Shown here in pieces: positions 9,747 to 19,282 of a stretch of 64,000 bases of DNA (position 1 is the first letter of the stretch; the number at the start of each line of letters is the position of its first letter). Below the pieces are notes generated by a model. It was given only the letters and a program-made list of their open reading frames with translations. It was not told the origin of the DNA and made no database searches. A program made the position numbers and the translations under genes. This DNA comes from Byssochlamys sp. IMV 00236 (taxonomy: Eukaryota > Ascomycota > Eurotiomycetes > Eurotiales > Thermoascaceae). The stretch lies in contig MSJH02000496.1 in the NCBI GenBank assembly GCA_001931875.2, positions 62,001-126,000 on the forward strand, written 5' to 3'.

Positions 9747-12711
9747 ATGAGTCAAGAATATTTCCCCAACAGGGCTGGTTCCTCTGCCGGCGAGGGGTCG
9801 TCGCGATCCGTCCGCGATGAGACGCCTCCCCGGAATCCTTTTCTGCCGCCGGAATATATGACGGTTGGCAATGGAACGACCTCAGAACACGCTACGGCTT
9901 TGATGGCGTCTCTGAATCAGGATTCTGGATACGGTGGCAGCATTGTTGGAGACAGCGCATCGGATGAACAGATTCGCGAAGGATGGCGTGCAGGATTGAT
10001 GGAAGACCGCCCGACCCCGATGCATACGCCTACTTTCCCCGGAGACTCAAGCGCTGCCGGTAGGTGTTGCGAATCTGCTCGTCGAGATTCAGACGGAGAC
10101 TGATGTTCCATGTTGGTAGGCGATCATGAACGACACGTTGTTGCGAGTCACGTCCATCAACTACTCTAGTATGCCGTCTCCTGACAGTCCGCCAGATTTC
10201 CGGTACTGACAATAACCCAGCAATTCGAACCGCACCAAGCTGTCCAGGTCCATCACCCGCACAATTGAAACGTTGAAGGAGTTACAGGAGATGAACCGCC
10301 AATGGCCGGCACACTATCCGTCTGTTCAAGGGAGTCCTGAGAGACCGGCGCTGCAGCATACGCAATCCCTCGTCCATTTGGAGGATGAAGCCAATCTTCC
10401 GCCACGTCCGGGCCCAATCAAACGGGCGGCAACCTCGTTGGAAGATGGTGAATCTAGCGCAGCTGCTGAACGCCGCGCGCCTCCGGAGCCCAGATTGATG
10501 ACGCCTCAGATTGCTCAGGAATTCTCCATTCTAAAGCTAGACCTGAAGCTGGGAGCATTGTCGCAAGCTGAACTGGTACATTCGCTGGAAAAGGCGTCGA
10601 TTGCGTCGTTGCTCGATGGGAAGATCAGCCAAAGTATCAAGCACCTCCTATCATTGCGGGATCGGATCGAGGACATCTCCAGCAAAGTCCTTGTCACCGG
10701 TGATCTGAACGCGGGTAAATCCACATTCTGTAACGCTCTGCTTCGTCGCAAGATCTTGCCTGAGGACCAGCAGCCATGTACCAGCATCTTCTGCGAAGTC
10801 CTCGATGCCAGGGAGAATGGAGGAATCGAGGAAGTCCACGCCGTGCACAAGGACCGACAGTATAACAGAAACGATGAAAGTACATACGACGTATACTCGC
10901 TGCTGGAACTCGAAAATATTGTCATTGACAACACGAAATACATGCAATGCAAAGTCTACGTCAAAGATGTGCGCTCTATCGATGAATCGCTGCTTAATAA
11001 CGGAGTGGTTGATATCGCTCTTATCGATGCGCCTGGCCTGAACTCTGATTCCCTGAAGACTACCGCTGTGTTTGCACGACAGGAGGAGATTGATGTTGTT
11101 GTCTTCGTGGTTTCAGCTGCTAACCACTTCACCCTGTCCGCGAAGGAATTCATCATGAACGCAGCCCATGAGAAAGCGTACATGTTTATGGTGGTCAACG
11201 GATTTGATAATATCAGGGACAAGCAACGATGTGAGCGAATGATCTTGGACCAGGTCGCTAAACTTAGTCCTCGCACGTACAAGGAATCTGCGGAGCTTGT
11301 CCATTTCGTTTCCAGCAATGCCATTCCCGTGGCACCTACGATCCCAGTTGGAGGTTCTGGTTCCGGAAGTGGTGGACCTGGCGGTGGATCAGACCCTTCC
11401 GACGATGGTCCAGGAGATGACGGCGACGATGACGACAAGGGAAAGGCTGTCGATAAAGGGAAGGGAAAAGAGAGAGAAAAGATTCAGGATTTCGAAAATC
11501 TAGAGAGTGCTCTACGTCGATTCGTCTTGGAAAAGCGGGCTCGCTCGAAGCTGGCGCCTGCAAAAACTTATCTGATGAATGTATTGTCTGATCTCAACTC
11601 ATTGGCTTCTGTCAACCGTGACGTCGCACAGGCGGAGCTGCAACGAGTCACAAAGGAACTGGAGGAGCTGGAGCCAGCATACGAGGATGGCAAGAAAAAG
11701 AAAATAGCGGTGGCGGATGATGTCGAGAAACGCATTGAAGAATCATGCGAGGATGTTTACGACCACACTCGCTCCAAGCTTACGACCACAATCTCTCACG
11801 TTGCCGAAGCTGATCTTGGGGTTGAATACCCCGGTCTTTTCTCCGTCTTTCAATATGCAGAGGATCTCAAACTCGCTATGTTGGATCAAATATCTATGTC
11901 GGTGTCCGACTGTGAGAACTACGCTCGTGCAAAGACCGTGCAGGGTGTCAACTTCATTCAGAACATTGGCCTGCTTCATGTAGGCGAGGACAAGTTCCCA
12001 CCCCTGAATTTCAGAGCCGACCTTATGTTCCGTCGCGGCCGTCGTCATACCTTCGCTCGTCAAGTAGACACCGAGGTGGAGCTGTTGGATTTCTTTGATA
12101 TTGCCAGCCTCTGGGAACGTCAGGAAAAGGTCGCTGGAACGGGAATGGCTATGACCCTTGTTACCGTTGTCGGGGGTAGAGCATTTGGAGGCGCGGGTTG
12201 GATCGACGGTCTCTTCGGCGCTGCGAGAATCCTCGGATCCAACAATTTGCGTCGCATGTTTTTCCCAGGTGTTATCGCCGCAGGTACGTACAAAGCCTAC
12301 TTTTCTTTGCATTGGTCTTATCGGCACACGTACTAACTTCTGCCTTTAGTCGTATTGACTGCCGCCTATGTTCTCTCCTCAATCCCAACCACTCTTCCTC
12401 CACGTCTCTCCAAGAAGCTGGCCGCCAGGTTGGCTGAGATTGACTACACGCACACCAATGCGTCTAGAATATCGGCAGAAGTCCGCCGCATGCTCCGCAT
12501 ACCGGCAGTTAACCTCCAGACTGCCCTGGCTCAGGATATTGAAGACCTGGGCAGGCGCAAGGATGAGGTCACGAAAGTTAAGCGGGAGAGCGAGGTTGCG
12601 AGCAAATACTTTGCCAATCTCTTCCGTGACAGTGGGGAGAACCGAAGAAGTGTCGAGCAGATCGACCTTGAGGCTCCATTGCCTGGTGCTATGGCCGGCT
12701 ATGGGGCGTGA
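9747..12711 (+). CDS. fzo1: Mitofusin, mitochondrial outer-membrane fusion GTPase Fzo1
   Basis: Predicted 928-residue dynamin-family GTPase that tethers and fuses mitochondrial outer membranes. Exons are 9747-10059, 10120-10168, 10221-12283 and 12350-12711; the introns are 60, 52 and 66 nt. Start MSQEYFPNRAG was preferred over the in-frame ATG at 9594 because the residues before it look like leader translation. GTPase motifs are G1 GDLNAGKST (about residues 281-289), G3 DAPG (about 390-393) and G4 NGFD (about 447-450); the last is the NxxD form I associate with Fzo1. Heptad-type regions flank a C-terminal hydrophobic pair (MTLVTVVGGRAFGGAGW, then VVLTAAYVLSSIP), the U-shaped anchor. The end, RRSVEQIDLEAPLPG, is short and charged. 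A Gly/Asp/Lys-rich insertion at about 497-541 sits after the GTPase motifs. Confidence 0.95.
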
Positions 12712-13564
12712 AGCTCAACTCATCATCCACACTGATATATGTATTTACTGTACGATTTGATCCCGGGGACTGGCGCGACTGGATTGCACCTCTGCGTTCC
12801 TATGATGTTTTCTTCTCTATTCTCCCTTTCCTTTATTCATACAATTTCTCCCCACATCACCCTGACCTTCACCTCTGATGCAGACCAATTCTTGTGGTCT
12901 TGACTCTCCTATTGTTTACAGCGGCGCACATGGGTACTCAAGATGGAACTCTCGAAACGCCATGATATACCATAAATACATTTCAGGCAGCTCGCCTTAC
13001 CACTATCCCAATGTATCTACATAACCTGGTCATCAGGCAACGTCATATAGTTTTCTCTGAAGGTTCTTTCTATTCCTAGTAGGATCCGAGGCGCCGTCAT
13101 TCTCTTTTGTCGTCCAACTGGATTCCCAGCCAGGAACGAGGTATCTAGAGCTGAGCACTTAACAATCCTCCGTTGTATATGGAACCAAACTAGAAGAGAT
13201 AACCAACTATGTATATTTTCTGGACAGGGGTCATATATCATCAGTGTCAAAATGCATTCCCTCGTAGTAAATATAAAGATATGACAGATGCTCTATGCAT
13301 AAAGCGAAGATAACCAATAACAGTGGCCAAATCAGTGCGGCGTTAAAAAATATATATAGTATTCCTTGTTCCCGGACCGCTCTGTCTTAGTGGTACTTTT
13401 GACATTCGTCAGCTCATCTTGCATTGACTTGATTCGACTCGACTCGACTCACGTACTATGTTACTGTCTTGATCTTGTTAATTTCATTGAACGAAAGAAA
13501 GAAAAAGCAAGAAATCTCTTATTCACGAAGTTAGTTGGCCATATCACATCTCAGGTTCTGCGCG
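12712..13564. other. Spacer between fzo1 and the duplicated island, no gene seen
   Basis: About 850 bp of A/T-rich sequence with no convincing coding frame. It contains a short GACTC tandem (about 13432-13450). It probably holds the fzo1 3' UTR and the left edge of the accessory stretch. Confidence 0.45.
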
Positions 13565-14430
13565 GTCTGCTGGGAAGTCGCTCACTCGGTCCTTCACTAC
13601 TACTTAGCAGTTACTTTTGTCTCCGCCTCCCCTTTTACTTAGTTAATCTAGTTGCTTCATCTGAGGGCATTCATTGGATTTTATACGCAGGCAACGATGA
13701 TCTTTCTATCACTACCGTGATTGAATTTTATTTTCCTTCTTCTCCAGAAAGTGCCTGCCTTTTACATATAGCATGGTCATTCCTTCCCATTGAACTGTAA
13801 CTGGAGTCTTCCTTGTGATCTTTCATGGCTTGGGAATCTCTTCGTTTCTCTCTGTGTTCGACACGCCATCAAGCTCACGAGCCAACGGCTCAACGTCGTG
13901 GAAACAAGAAGAACTGGGCTTTTTTCAACCTGATTTGCGGGACCACGAATGTACTGGGACCGGGCCGATTGTCACTCTGAGTGAACAAACCTACTATAGG
14001 GACATCCACCTTTTTACAGAGCGTATCCGAGATCTTGTGATTGTGACAGATAGAAAAGCTAACTCTATTTATTTCCACAGAGGAAAGGAGAAGTAAAAAT
14101 GTATTTCAATACATCGGACTTTCTGAGCACACTTGGGTCACTGATGGTCTCTCTGTTCGCTAAGGACTGGCTTGCGTATTTTTCCCTGGCTTTAAATGGC
14201 TCTGGCCCGCTGCTTGGGAGAAGAAGTGGGAGGCTCAGGAGAAGGCCAAAGAGGCCAGGTCGGATACCGAGGGCAATCAGATGACCCAGACAGTGCCGAC
14301 CTCAGAAGATATAAAAGAGATACTGTTACAGCTGAACAATTTCAAGTCGGGATTGAAATTATGGGAAGATGCACTCCTGTACCGAGAGGGAGAGCGCATT
14401 GATAGGAAGCTCTCGAACATTTATCGGTAT
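13565..14430 (+). repeat. Tandem duplication, copy A (diverged)
   Basis: This segment matches 15868-16620 in order over both upstream noncoding and coding sequence. Shared blocks include TGTCGCTCAC/AGTCGCTCAC-type starts, AGTGCCTGCCTTTTAC, TTCCTTCCCATTGAACTG and GCTTGGGAATCTCTTC. Copy A carries about 166 extra nt between GCTTGGGAATCTCTTC and GACAGATAG, relative to copy B. The homology covers the leader and the first two-thirds of a small gene, then fades. Confidence 0.8.
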
Positions 14431-14610
14431 CACTTCGTTGATCAACATGGAAAGAAGACTAGCCTTCACTTTGATCACAAGTACGATATGTTCCAGCAAG
14501 CCATCCAGGTAGACGCGGTCATGTATATGCTCAACGTTTCCATGCGGCCAGATAACCACTGGCATCTGATCGCCTTTCCGCGCATCTTGTGCGAGCAGAA
14601 CAGCTGCTAA
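14099..14610 (+). pseudogene. Frameshifted copy of the small duplicated gene
   Basis: Function unknown. The frame starting at 14099 (MYFNTSDFLSTLGSLMVSLF) parallels MPFNWSDFASTLVSLVVTLW of the gene at 16289. After AKDWLAYF the match jumps to another frame, because the tract near 14176-14186 is 2 nt longer than in the other copy. Downstream, in that frame, FKWLWPAAWEKKWEAQ and AKEARSDTEGNQMTQ match copy B closely. An ATG at 14281 could still allow a shorter 109-residue product (MTQTVPTSEDIKEILLQLNN). Its last 60 residues, ending at 14610, differ entirely from copy B. It is called a pseudogene because of the break; a spliced or sequencing explanation is possible. Confidence 0.6.
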
Positions 14611-15867
14611 CCAGGCTGGAGGCTCTTCTCTGCGAGAGCCAGAAAGACGATCGCCTAAGTAACTCGTCGTAGTTGTTCCTGGTAATTACTACGTCCTTCT
14701 GTTTTCAGCTTTTCAGCAACTCTGCCTCTTTTGTTGTTTGTGCTAATGAATTTCTACTAGTAGTATCGTGGCCTCCTATAACCCTGGGTGAGCTTTTCGG
14801 GCCGTATATCACAGCAGGCAGATATGCAAACACAATTTTTCATTTGTCTTTGAACAGGTTGCGAGCATTGGCGAGAGAGAAGATATTAGCGATGGGCCTT
14901 ACTCCCGCCTAGCTCTTGCTGGCGATTAGCAACCCTGCCCTTCTGGGTAACCGGCTCTCCGTTCTGACTCCGTATTTTGACTTTACGGTAAGTAGGCCTA
15001 ACCGGGGATTCTATGATCAGTCGATAATTAAACTCCGATGCTGATATCTCCAGGATTCCTAAACCTTCGAGGAAATGTCATATGTTGAGACAACAGGAGA
15101 TGTTTGTTGTACAGTACAATAGTCGGAGATTTCTTTGGTTTTTGTACCTCGGTGGCTGCTGTTTCGCACTGGCATAAACGAGGAATAGATCCCTGCTAGA
15201 TCCAAGCCAAAACGTTATCAATGCCTTTTTTTTTTACTGATGCGTATTTGCTCAGGTATAGGAACAGGGCCCCCCGAACATTACCATGTAAATGTATTTA
15301 TAGACTGTACTTATCTACATGAACCTTTATCGCTTTTGTGATAGATAACCATATTATTTATTGACTCAAGAAGTAAATATAGTGTCCGCTGGCATGCAAG
15401 AACTAGTAAATAGTACACTAACCCTGTCTATCAAATGAATCTATAACTTCCATCCATATTTTTCTGTGTGTTAATTATGTCACTTTGTCCATTTATATAG
15501 CCATTGTACTGAATAGATGCTATGCTCTCTTCTCTTTTCTTATCCCGGGCCCTCAGAGCATAGATCTCTGCGAATTGGAGTAACATATCTGTCAGTATCT
15601 TACCCCAGATATATCTGAGATTTCAACGAGATCTTCCATCTTAGGGTGCTGCCTGAGGAGCTTGGCCAGTAACATGACGTCGGCGCAGCCTCATGGGATT
15701 TAACACTTGTGCTCGCTCTGATATAGTATAGTGGTAATAAACCAGAACAGAACTATACCTAGTACTTATAAAACGTCGCTCCAACATTCATTACCCTCTC
15801 TATCCTCGATTACTACTTCGTTCCATTTTTGATACTGGTTATCGCATAAGCTATCCCATATTATGCT
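14611..15867. other. Spacer between the two duplicated copies
   Basis: About 1.26 kb, A/T-rich, with no supportable gene. A 79-codon frame at 14673-14912 has no recognisable feature. No terminal repeats or transposase remnant could be recognised. Confidence 0.45.
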
Positions 15868-16620
15868 GTCTGCTGGGATGTCGCTCACCTGGACCTTCAT
15901 TAGCAGTCACTTTTGTCACCACCTCCCCTTTCAGCTAGTCTAATTGCTTCCATCTGAGGGTATTTAATATATTTTATATGCACGCAAACGTAACTCTATA
16001 TAGCTCCCTTAGGACTACAACTATAATGATATTTCTTGCAGTGCCGTAATCGAGTATGTACCTTCTTCTCTAGAGAGTGCCTGCCTTTTACCTATTGCTG
16101 TGTCCATAGTCGTTCCTTCCCATTGAACTGTAACTGGAATCTTTCTTATGATCTTTCATCGCTTGGGAATCTCTTCTTCTCTCTCTCTCTCTCTTTCTTG
16201 ATCACCATTTCGACAGATAGCAAAGCTAAGTACACCCCCAATAAACCCCATAAACAAAAATCTCCACTATTTCCACACTTGCTATACAATGCCGTTCAAT
16301 TGGTCTGACTTCGCTAGTACCCTGGTGTCTTTGGTGGTCACTTTGTGGGTGAAGGACTGGCTTCAATTCTTCCCTGGCTTTGGATGGCTCAGGCCCACTG
16401 CTTGGGCGGAGAGGTGGCAGGCCCAGCAGATGGCCAAAGAGGCTAGGTCGGACACTGAGGGGCATCCGATGACAGACACTGCGCCGACCTCAAAGGATAT
16501 GAAGGATTTGCTGACCCAGCTCAAAAGTCTCCGGTCAGACTTGGTCGCTAGGGAGGAGGCAGTCGTGACCCGAGAGGAGAGGTACAGTGATCTTGAGGAG
16601 CGGCTCTCAATGATCGTGGA
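15868..16620 (+). repeat. Tandem duplication, copy B
   Basis: Counterpart of copy A (13565-14430), displaced by about 2.2-2.3 kb in direct orientation. Similarity covers the promoter/leader region and the coding start of the gene at 16289. A CT dinucleotide run (16179-16194) occupies the place where copy A has its extra 166 nt. Confidence 0.8.
16179..16194. repeat. CT dinucleotide microsatellite
   Basis: Eight CT units in the leader of the small gene at 16289, at the point where the two duplicated copies differ most in length. Confidence 0.8.
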
Positions 16621-16765
16621 GCGTCTGGAGCAGATGTCTTCTAGCGATGAAGGAAGTGCCCCTCGTGAGGGAGCGATCCACCGTCCTTCGAGCTTACCGC
16701 CGTTGCAGGAGCTTTGCTCCCGGGGTCATATCTATGATCCACGGTGGGTTCCCCGAAGTGTCTGA
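16289..16765 (+). CDS. Small protein of unknown family, intact duplicate copy
   Basis: Predicted 158-residue protein that I do not recognise. The N-terminus (FASTLVSLVVTLWVKDWLQF) is hydrophobic and aromatic, so it could be a membrane anchor or amphipathic helix. A Trp-rich segment (GFGWLRPTAWAERWQ) is followed by a charged, probably coiled-coil stretch at about residues 67-115 (DLLTQLKSLRSDLVAREEAV, then DLEERLSMIVERLEQM). The C-terminal 40 residues are Ser/Pro-rich. The copy at 14099 preserves the same reading frame over most of the N-terminal two-thirds, which argues that this frame was coding before the duplication. The start codon aligns with the ATG of copy A. No function is claimed. 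It may be lineage-restricted, given its place in a gene-poor stretch beside an F-box gene. Confidence 0.6.
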   Translation: MPFNWSDFASTLVSLVVTLWVKDWLQFFPGFGWLRPTAWAERWQAQQMAKEARSDTEGHPMTDTAPTSKDMKDLLTQLKSLRSDLVAREEAVVTREERYSDLEERLSMIVERLEQMSSSDEGSAPREGAIHRPSSLPPLQELCSRGHIYDPRWVPRSV

Positions 16766-17667
16766 GAAGTGACCATCAAAGACAACACCCAATGATCCCC
16801 TCCGGTTCGGGTCCAGATCGGTAGGGGGGAGGGTCACCAGCGACGAACTCGCACTTCTACGCAGTGCTGGTGACTAGTAGCCTTCGGGCGAAGCTAAGAC
16901 GAGTTCATTTATCATCTCTTTGGTTTCCGATGCACTGTTCCTCGGCGCTCTTTAGAGTCCTCAGCTCTCTCAACAACACCCCCCAACCCAACCCGACTAT
17001 ACAATCACCTCGGTGGCTTCGAATTTGTTTGGCGCAACCAGGGGGGGATAACTGAGTGCGCGAGTTGACAGGCTGGCAAGCTTCGATATTAGGACAAGCT
17101 CACATGTGATCCCAGATGCTTTAATATTTCGAACCCATGCTCTGTACTGTAGTTGCCCAGGATGTAGGGGCTTTTGCTTGTTGAGCGGTAGAACACGAGA
17201 TTGACGGTTTGATTTCTCTGTTCCTCAGAACAGCACTGTCTGTAGATAAATGAATTTAGCCTCCTATACTCCGAGTCTCATCCCGCATGACGCGGTATCC
17301 GCCGTACTTGACATTTTGTCTCCCCGGTTTGGAGAATGGAAGGGGCTTAAGAGCTTACGATCGTTGATGCCCTGCAGAGCATACGAGCAAATTGGTAGGA
17401 AGGAGGATAGGTGATGTAATGATTGCATACTGGTGGTATTGCAGTTATACGGAGTTAGAAGATCTCTCATTTCTAGTACAATTGCATTCATTAGCACAAA
17501 CGACAAAAGAGCCGGAGTTGCTGAATGTTGATAGATCATGTCGATAACACACAAAACCTACACAAAAAGCTGGAAACAAAAGGACCAAGTAATTACCAGG
17601 AACAACGGTCACCAGTTGGTCGATTGCCTCCGAACGCGCACGAGGCGTGATAGCGGCCCCCCGAACA
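16766..17667. other. Spacer between the small gene and the F-box gene
   Basis: About 900 bp with only short random open frames. It contains the 3' regions of two convergent genes. No repeat or RNA gene was identified. Confidence 0.45.
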
Positions 17668-18693
17668 TCACCATCGACGAAAATGACTCGAATACCAATA
17701 TCTCCAGATTGCGTTCAAGGGTCTCCGAGAACCGAACCACCAGTTCACGGATGAAGCAACGCGTGAAGCAACGCGAACATCTCCTAAATTGCGCACGCCC
17801 TTGACAACACAGTGGAGGCCATCATTGGAACGACCAAGCAAGTAATACATTGTATCGCAACAACCGCACTCGTTCCTAGAGCGCCTGCTGGGCGAGTATA
17901 GCCAAGCAATCGCATGAAGGTGTGGACAGAGAGCTACGGGATCAGTATTTTTGGATGGCCGGTATGGTTCCTCGACGGTCGATCCAGAAAGGTTGTGCGG
18001 TTTCGTCCAGTGCACATTGAATCTAGTAGCGACTATTAGGCAGTGGCTTGCGTCAAGTGTGACTGTTGTCGCAAGGCTGATGAACGCGTCCTCATGGCTA
18101 GTAATTGAACAGTGGTGAAGAAGTACACGCTTGTTATTGACCAACTGGGATTGGAATAACTCACGGATGTTTCGGTGAAGATTGAGACTGGGGGTTCCTG
18201 TTTCTAGCCACTCGACTAGTTGTATGCCATGGAAGAAGGTCAGAGCAAGACAGGCGCATACATCAACAACCCACACATTATAGTTGCATAGTCGATCTGA
18301 TGGTGGGACATTTGGTAGGGATAGAGTAAAACGATTCTTTAGATGAAGCTTGAGGCAGCCGCTGCAGTACATCCAGCGGTTATCTTCAAGCTTTAGTAGG
18401 AGCTCGTTTCTTGGAAGATGCGGCTGGCTCCCAATCAGCTCGTATGATCTGCTAGCCAAAAGTCTTGGCCAGGCTAGCCGTTCATCGTCAAAGACGCAGC
18501 GTAAGAGTCTATACAGAGGCTTGCAGGTGAGCGCGAGGCAAGCATGTGAGACGAGCGGTAAGTGTGGTAATATGAGTCGGAAAATATCGATTGGGAGTTC
18601 TAGGAGCGGAGGCAAAGGTGGTTGTTCGTCAGGGGATCCTCGCCGTTTAAGGAGATGAACGATGCACAGGACCCTTTGGATCCAGCGAGTCAT
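17668..18693 (-). CDS. F-box domain protein, fungal type
   Basis: Predicted 341-residue single-exon protein. An F-box-like motif lies at about residues 27-75: PPLPPLLELPIDIFRLILPH, then ACLALTCKPLYRLL, then FDDERLAWPRLLA. Such proteins normally recruit substrates to SCF ubiquitin ligases through Skp1. Two cysteine pairs, YCSGC (about 108-112) and ECGCC (near residue 277), are reminiscent of structural Zn sites in fungal F-box families. The last 40 residues (GDVRVASRVASSVNWWFGSR onward) include a perfect 12-bp tandem duplication (17752-17775), so the end may be altered relative to relatives; an unseen 3' intron is another possibility. It belongs to the accessory stretch between fzo1 and dpb11. 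Substrates are unknown. Confidence 0.75.
   Translation of the reverse strand: MTRWIQRVLCIVHLLKRRGSPDEQPPLPPLLELPIDIFRLILPHLPLVSHACLALTCKPLYRLLRCVFDDERLAWPRLLASRSYELIGSQPHLPRNELLLKLEDNRWMYCSGCLKLHLKNRFTLSLPNVPPSDRLCNYNVWVVDVCACLALTFFHGIQLVEWLETGTPSLNLHRNIRELFQSQLVNNKRVLLHHCSITSHEDAFISLATTVTLDASHCLIVATRFNVHWTKPHNLSGSTVEEPYRPSKNTDPVALCPHLHAIAWLYSPSRRSRNECGCCDTMYYLLGRSNDGLHCVVKGVRNLGDVRVASRVASSVNWWFGSRRPLNAIWRYWYSSHFRRW
17752..17775. repeat. 12-bp perfect tandem duplication inside the F-box gene
   Basis: The unit TGAAGCAACGCG occurs twice back to back. On the coding strand it duplicates four codons in frame, giving RVAS-RVAS near the C-terminus. Confidence 0.85.
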
Positions 18694-19282
18694 TTTCGAT
18701 CAGAGAACACGCATTGTTGGACAGACGGTCATAAGATATTGAAGAGAGAAAATTCGTTTATTATGTATGTTTGGTTCCGCATCTTCTCGGATACTATTAC
18801 ATACTCATGTGTCGGACATTGATTAATTAATTACCTTTGGCCTACTAGGCAACATTCCGTCTACAGCAAATCTGCTGCATGACCAACCTTCTCAAAAGTT
18901 TCAAGACTATTTCACTAGGTACGACTATAGGAGCAGAGCTCGTGTGGGAAAATAACGAGAGTGGAGATCATTGCAGCCCAATATTTTTACGACCTAGGTG
19001 ACTATAGTGGGGTAGATATACCAGCTCAAGCAGCTGTGCTGTGCTGTGCTATTAGAATTCGTCATGAATGCGATATGATTGTTGTATAGCTAGCTGGAGA
19101 TGAAAAGCTTTCCTGGACAGAACCATACCATCCGGAGATATATGTAGACACATTCCCTCTGAAATCATCATAACGCCGTCAATATGATAACGTGAACAGA
19201 AACGCCGCCAAATGCAGTGCAGGTTCTTGATGTGGAATTTTTAACAGGACTGGGAAAGGAAAATCAGATATGCAAGACTGGT
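18694..19282. other. Spacer between the F-box gene and dpb11, no gene seen
   Basis: About 590 bp, A/T-rich. It should hold the F-box gene promoter and the dpb11 3' UTR. No other feature was recognised. Confidence 0.45.

Noticed and set aside
14673..14912. 79-codon frame as a gene
   Set aside because: It has no counterpart in the duplicated copy and no recognisable feature.
17160..17235. tRNA-like sequence (AGCGGTAGAAC, then GGTTTGATTTC)
   Set aside because: The stems do not pair into a cloverleaf and the B-box is not GGTTCRANNCC.
15268..17672. 20-bp near match GGCCCCCCGAACATxACCAT at 15268 and about 17653
   Set aside because: Similarity ends at the edges of the 20-mer, so it may be chance; no element could be delimited.
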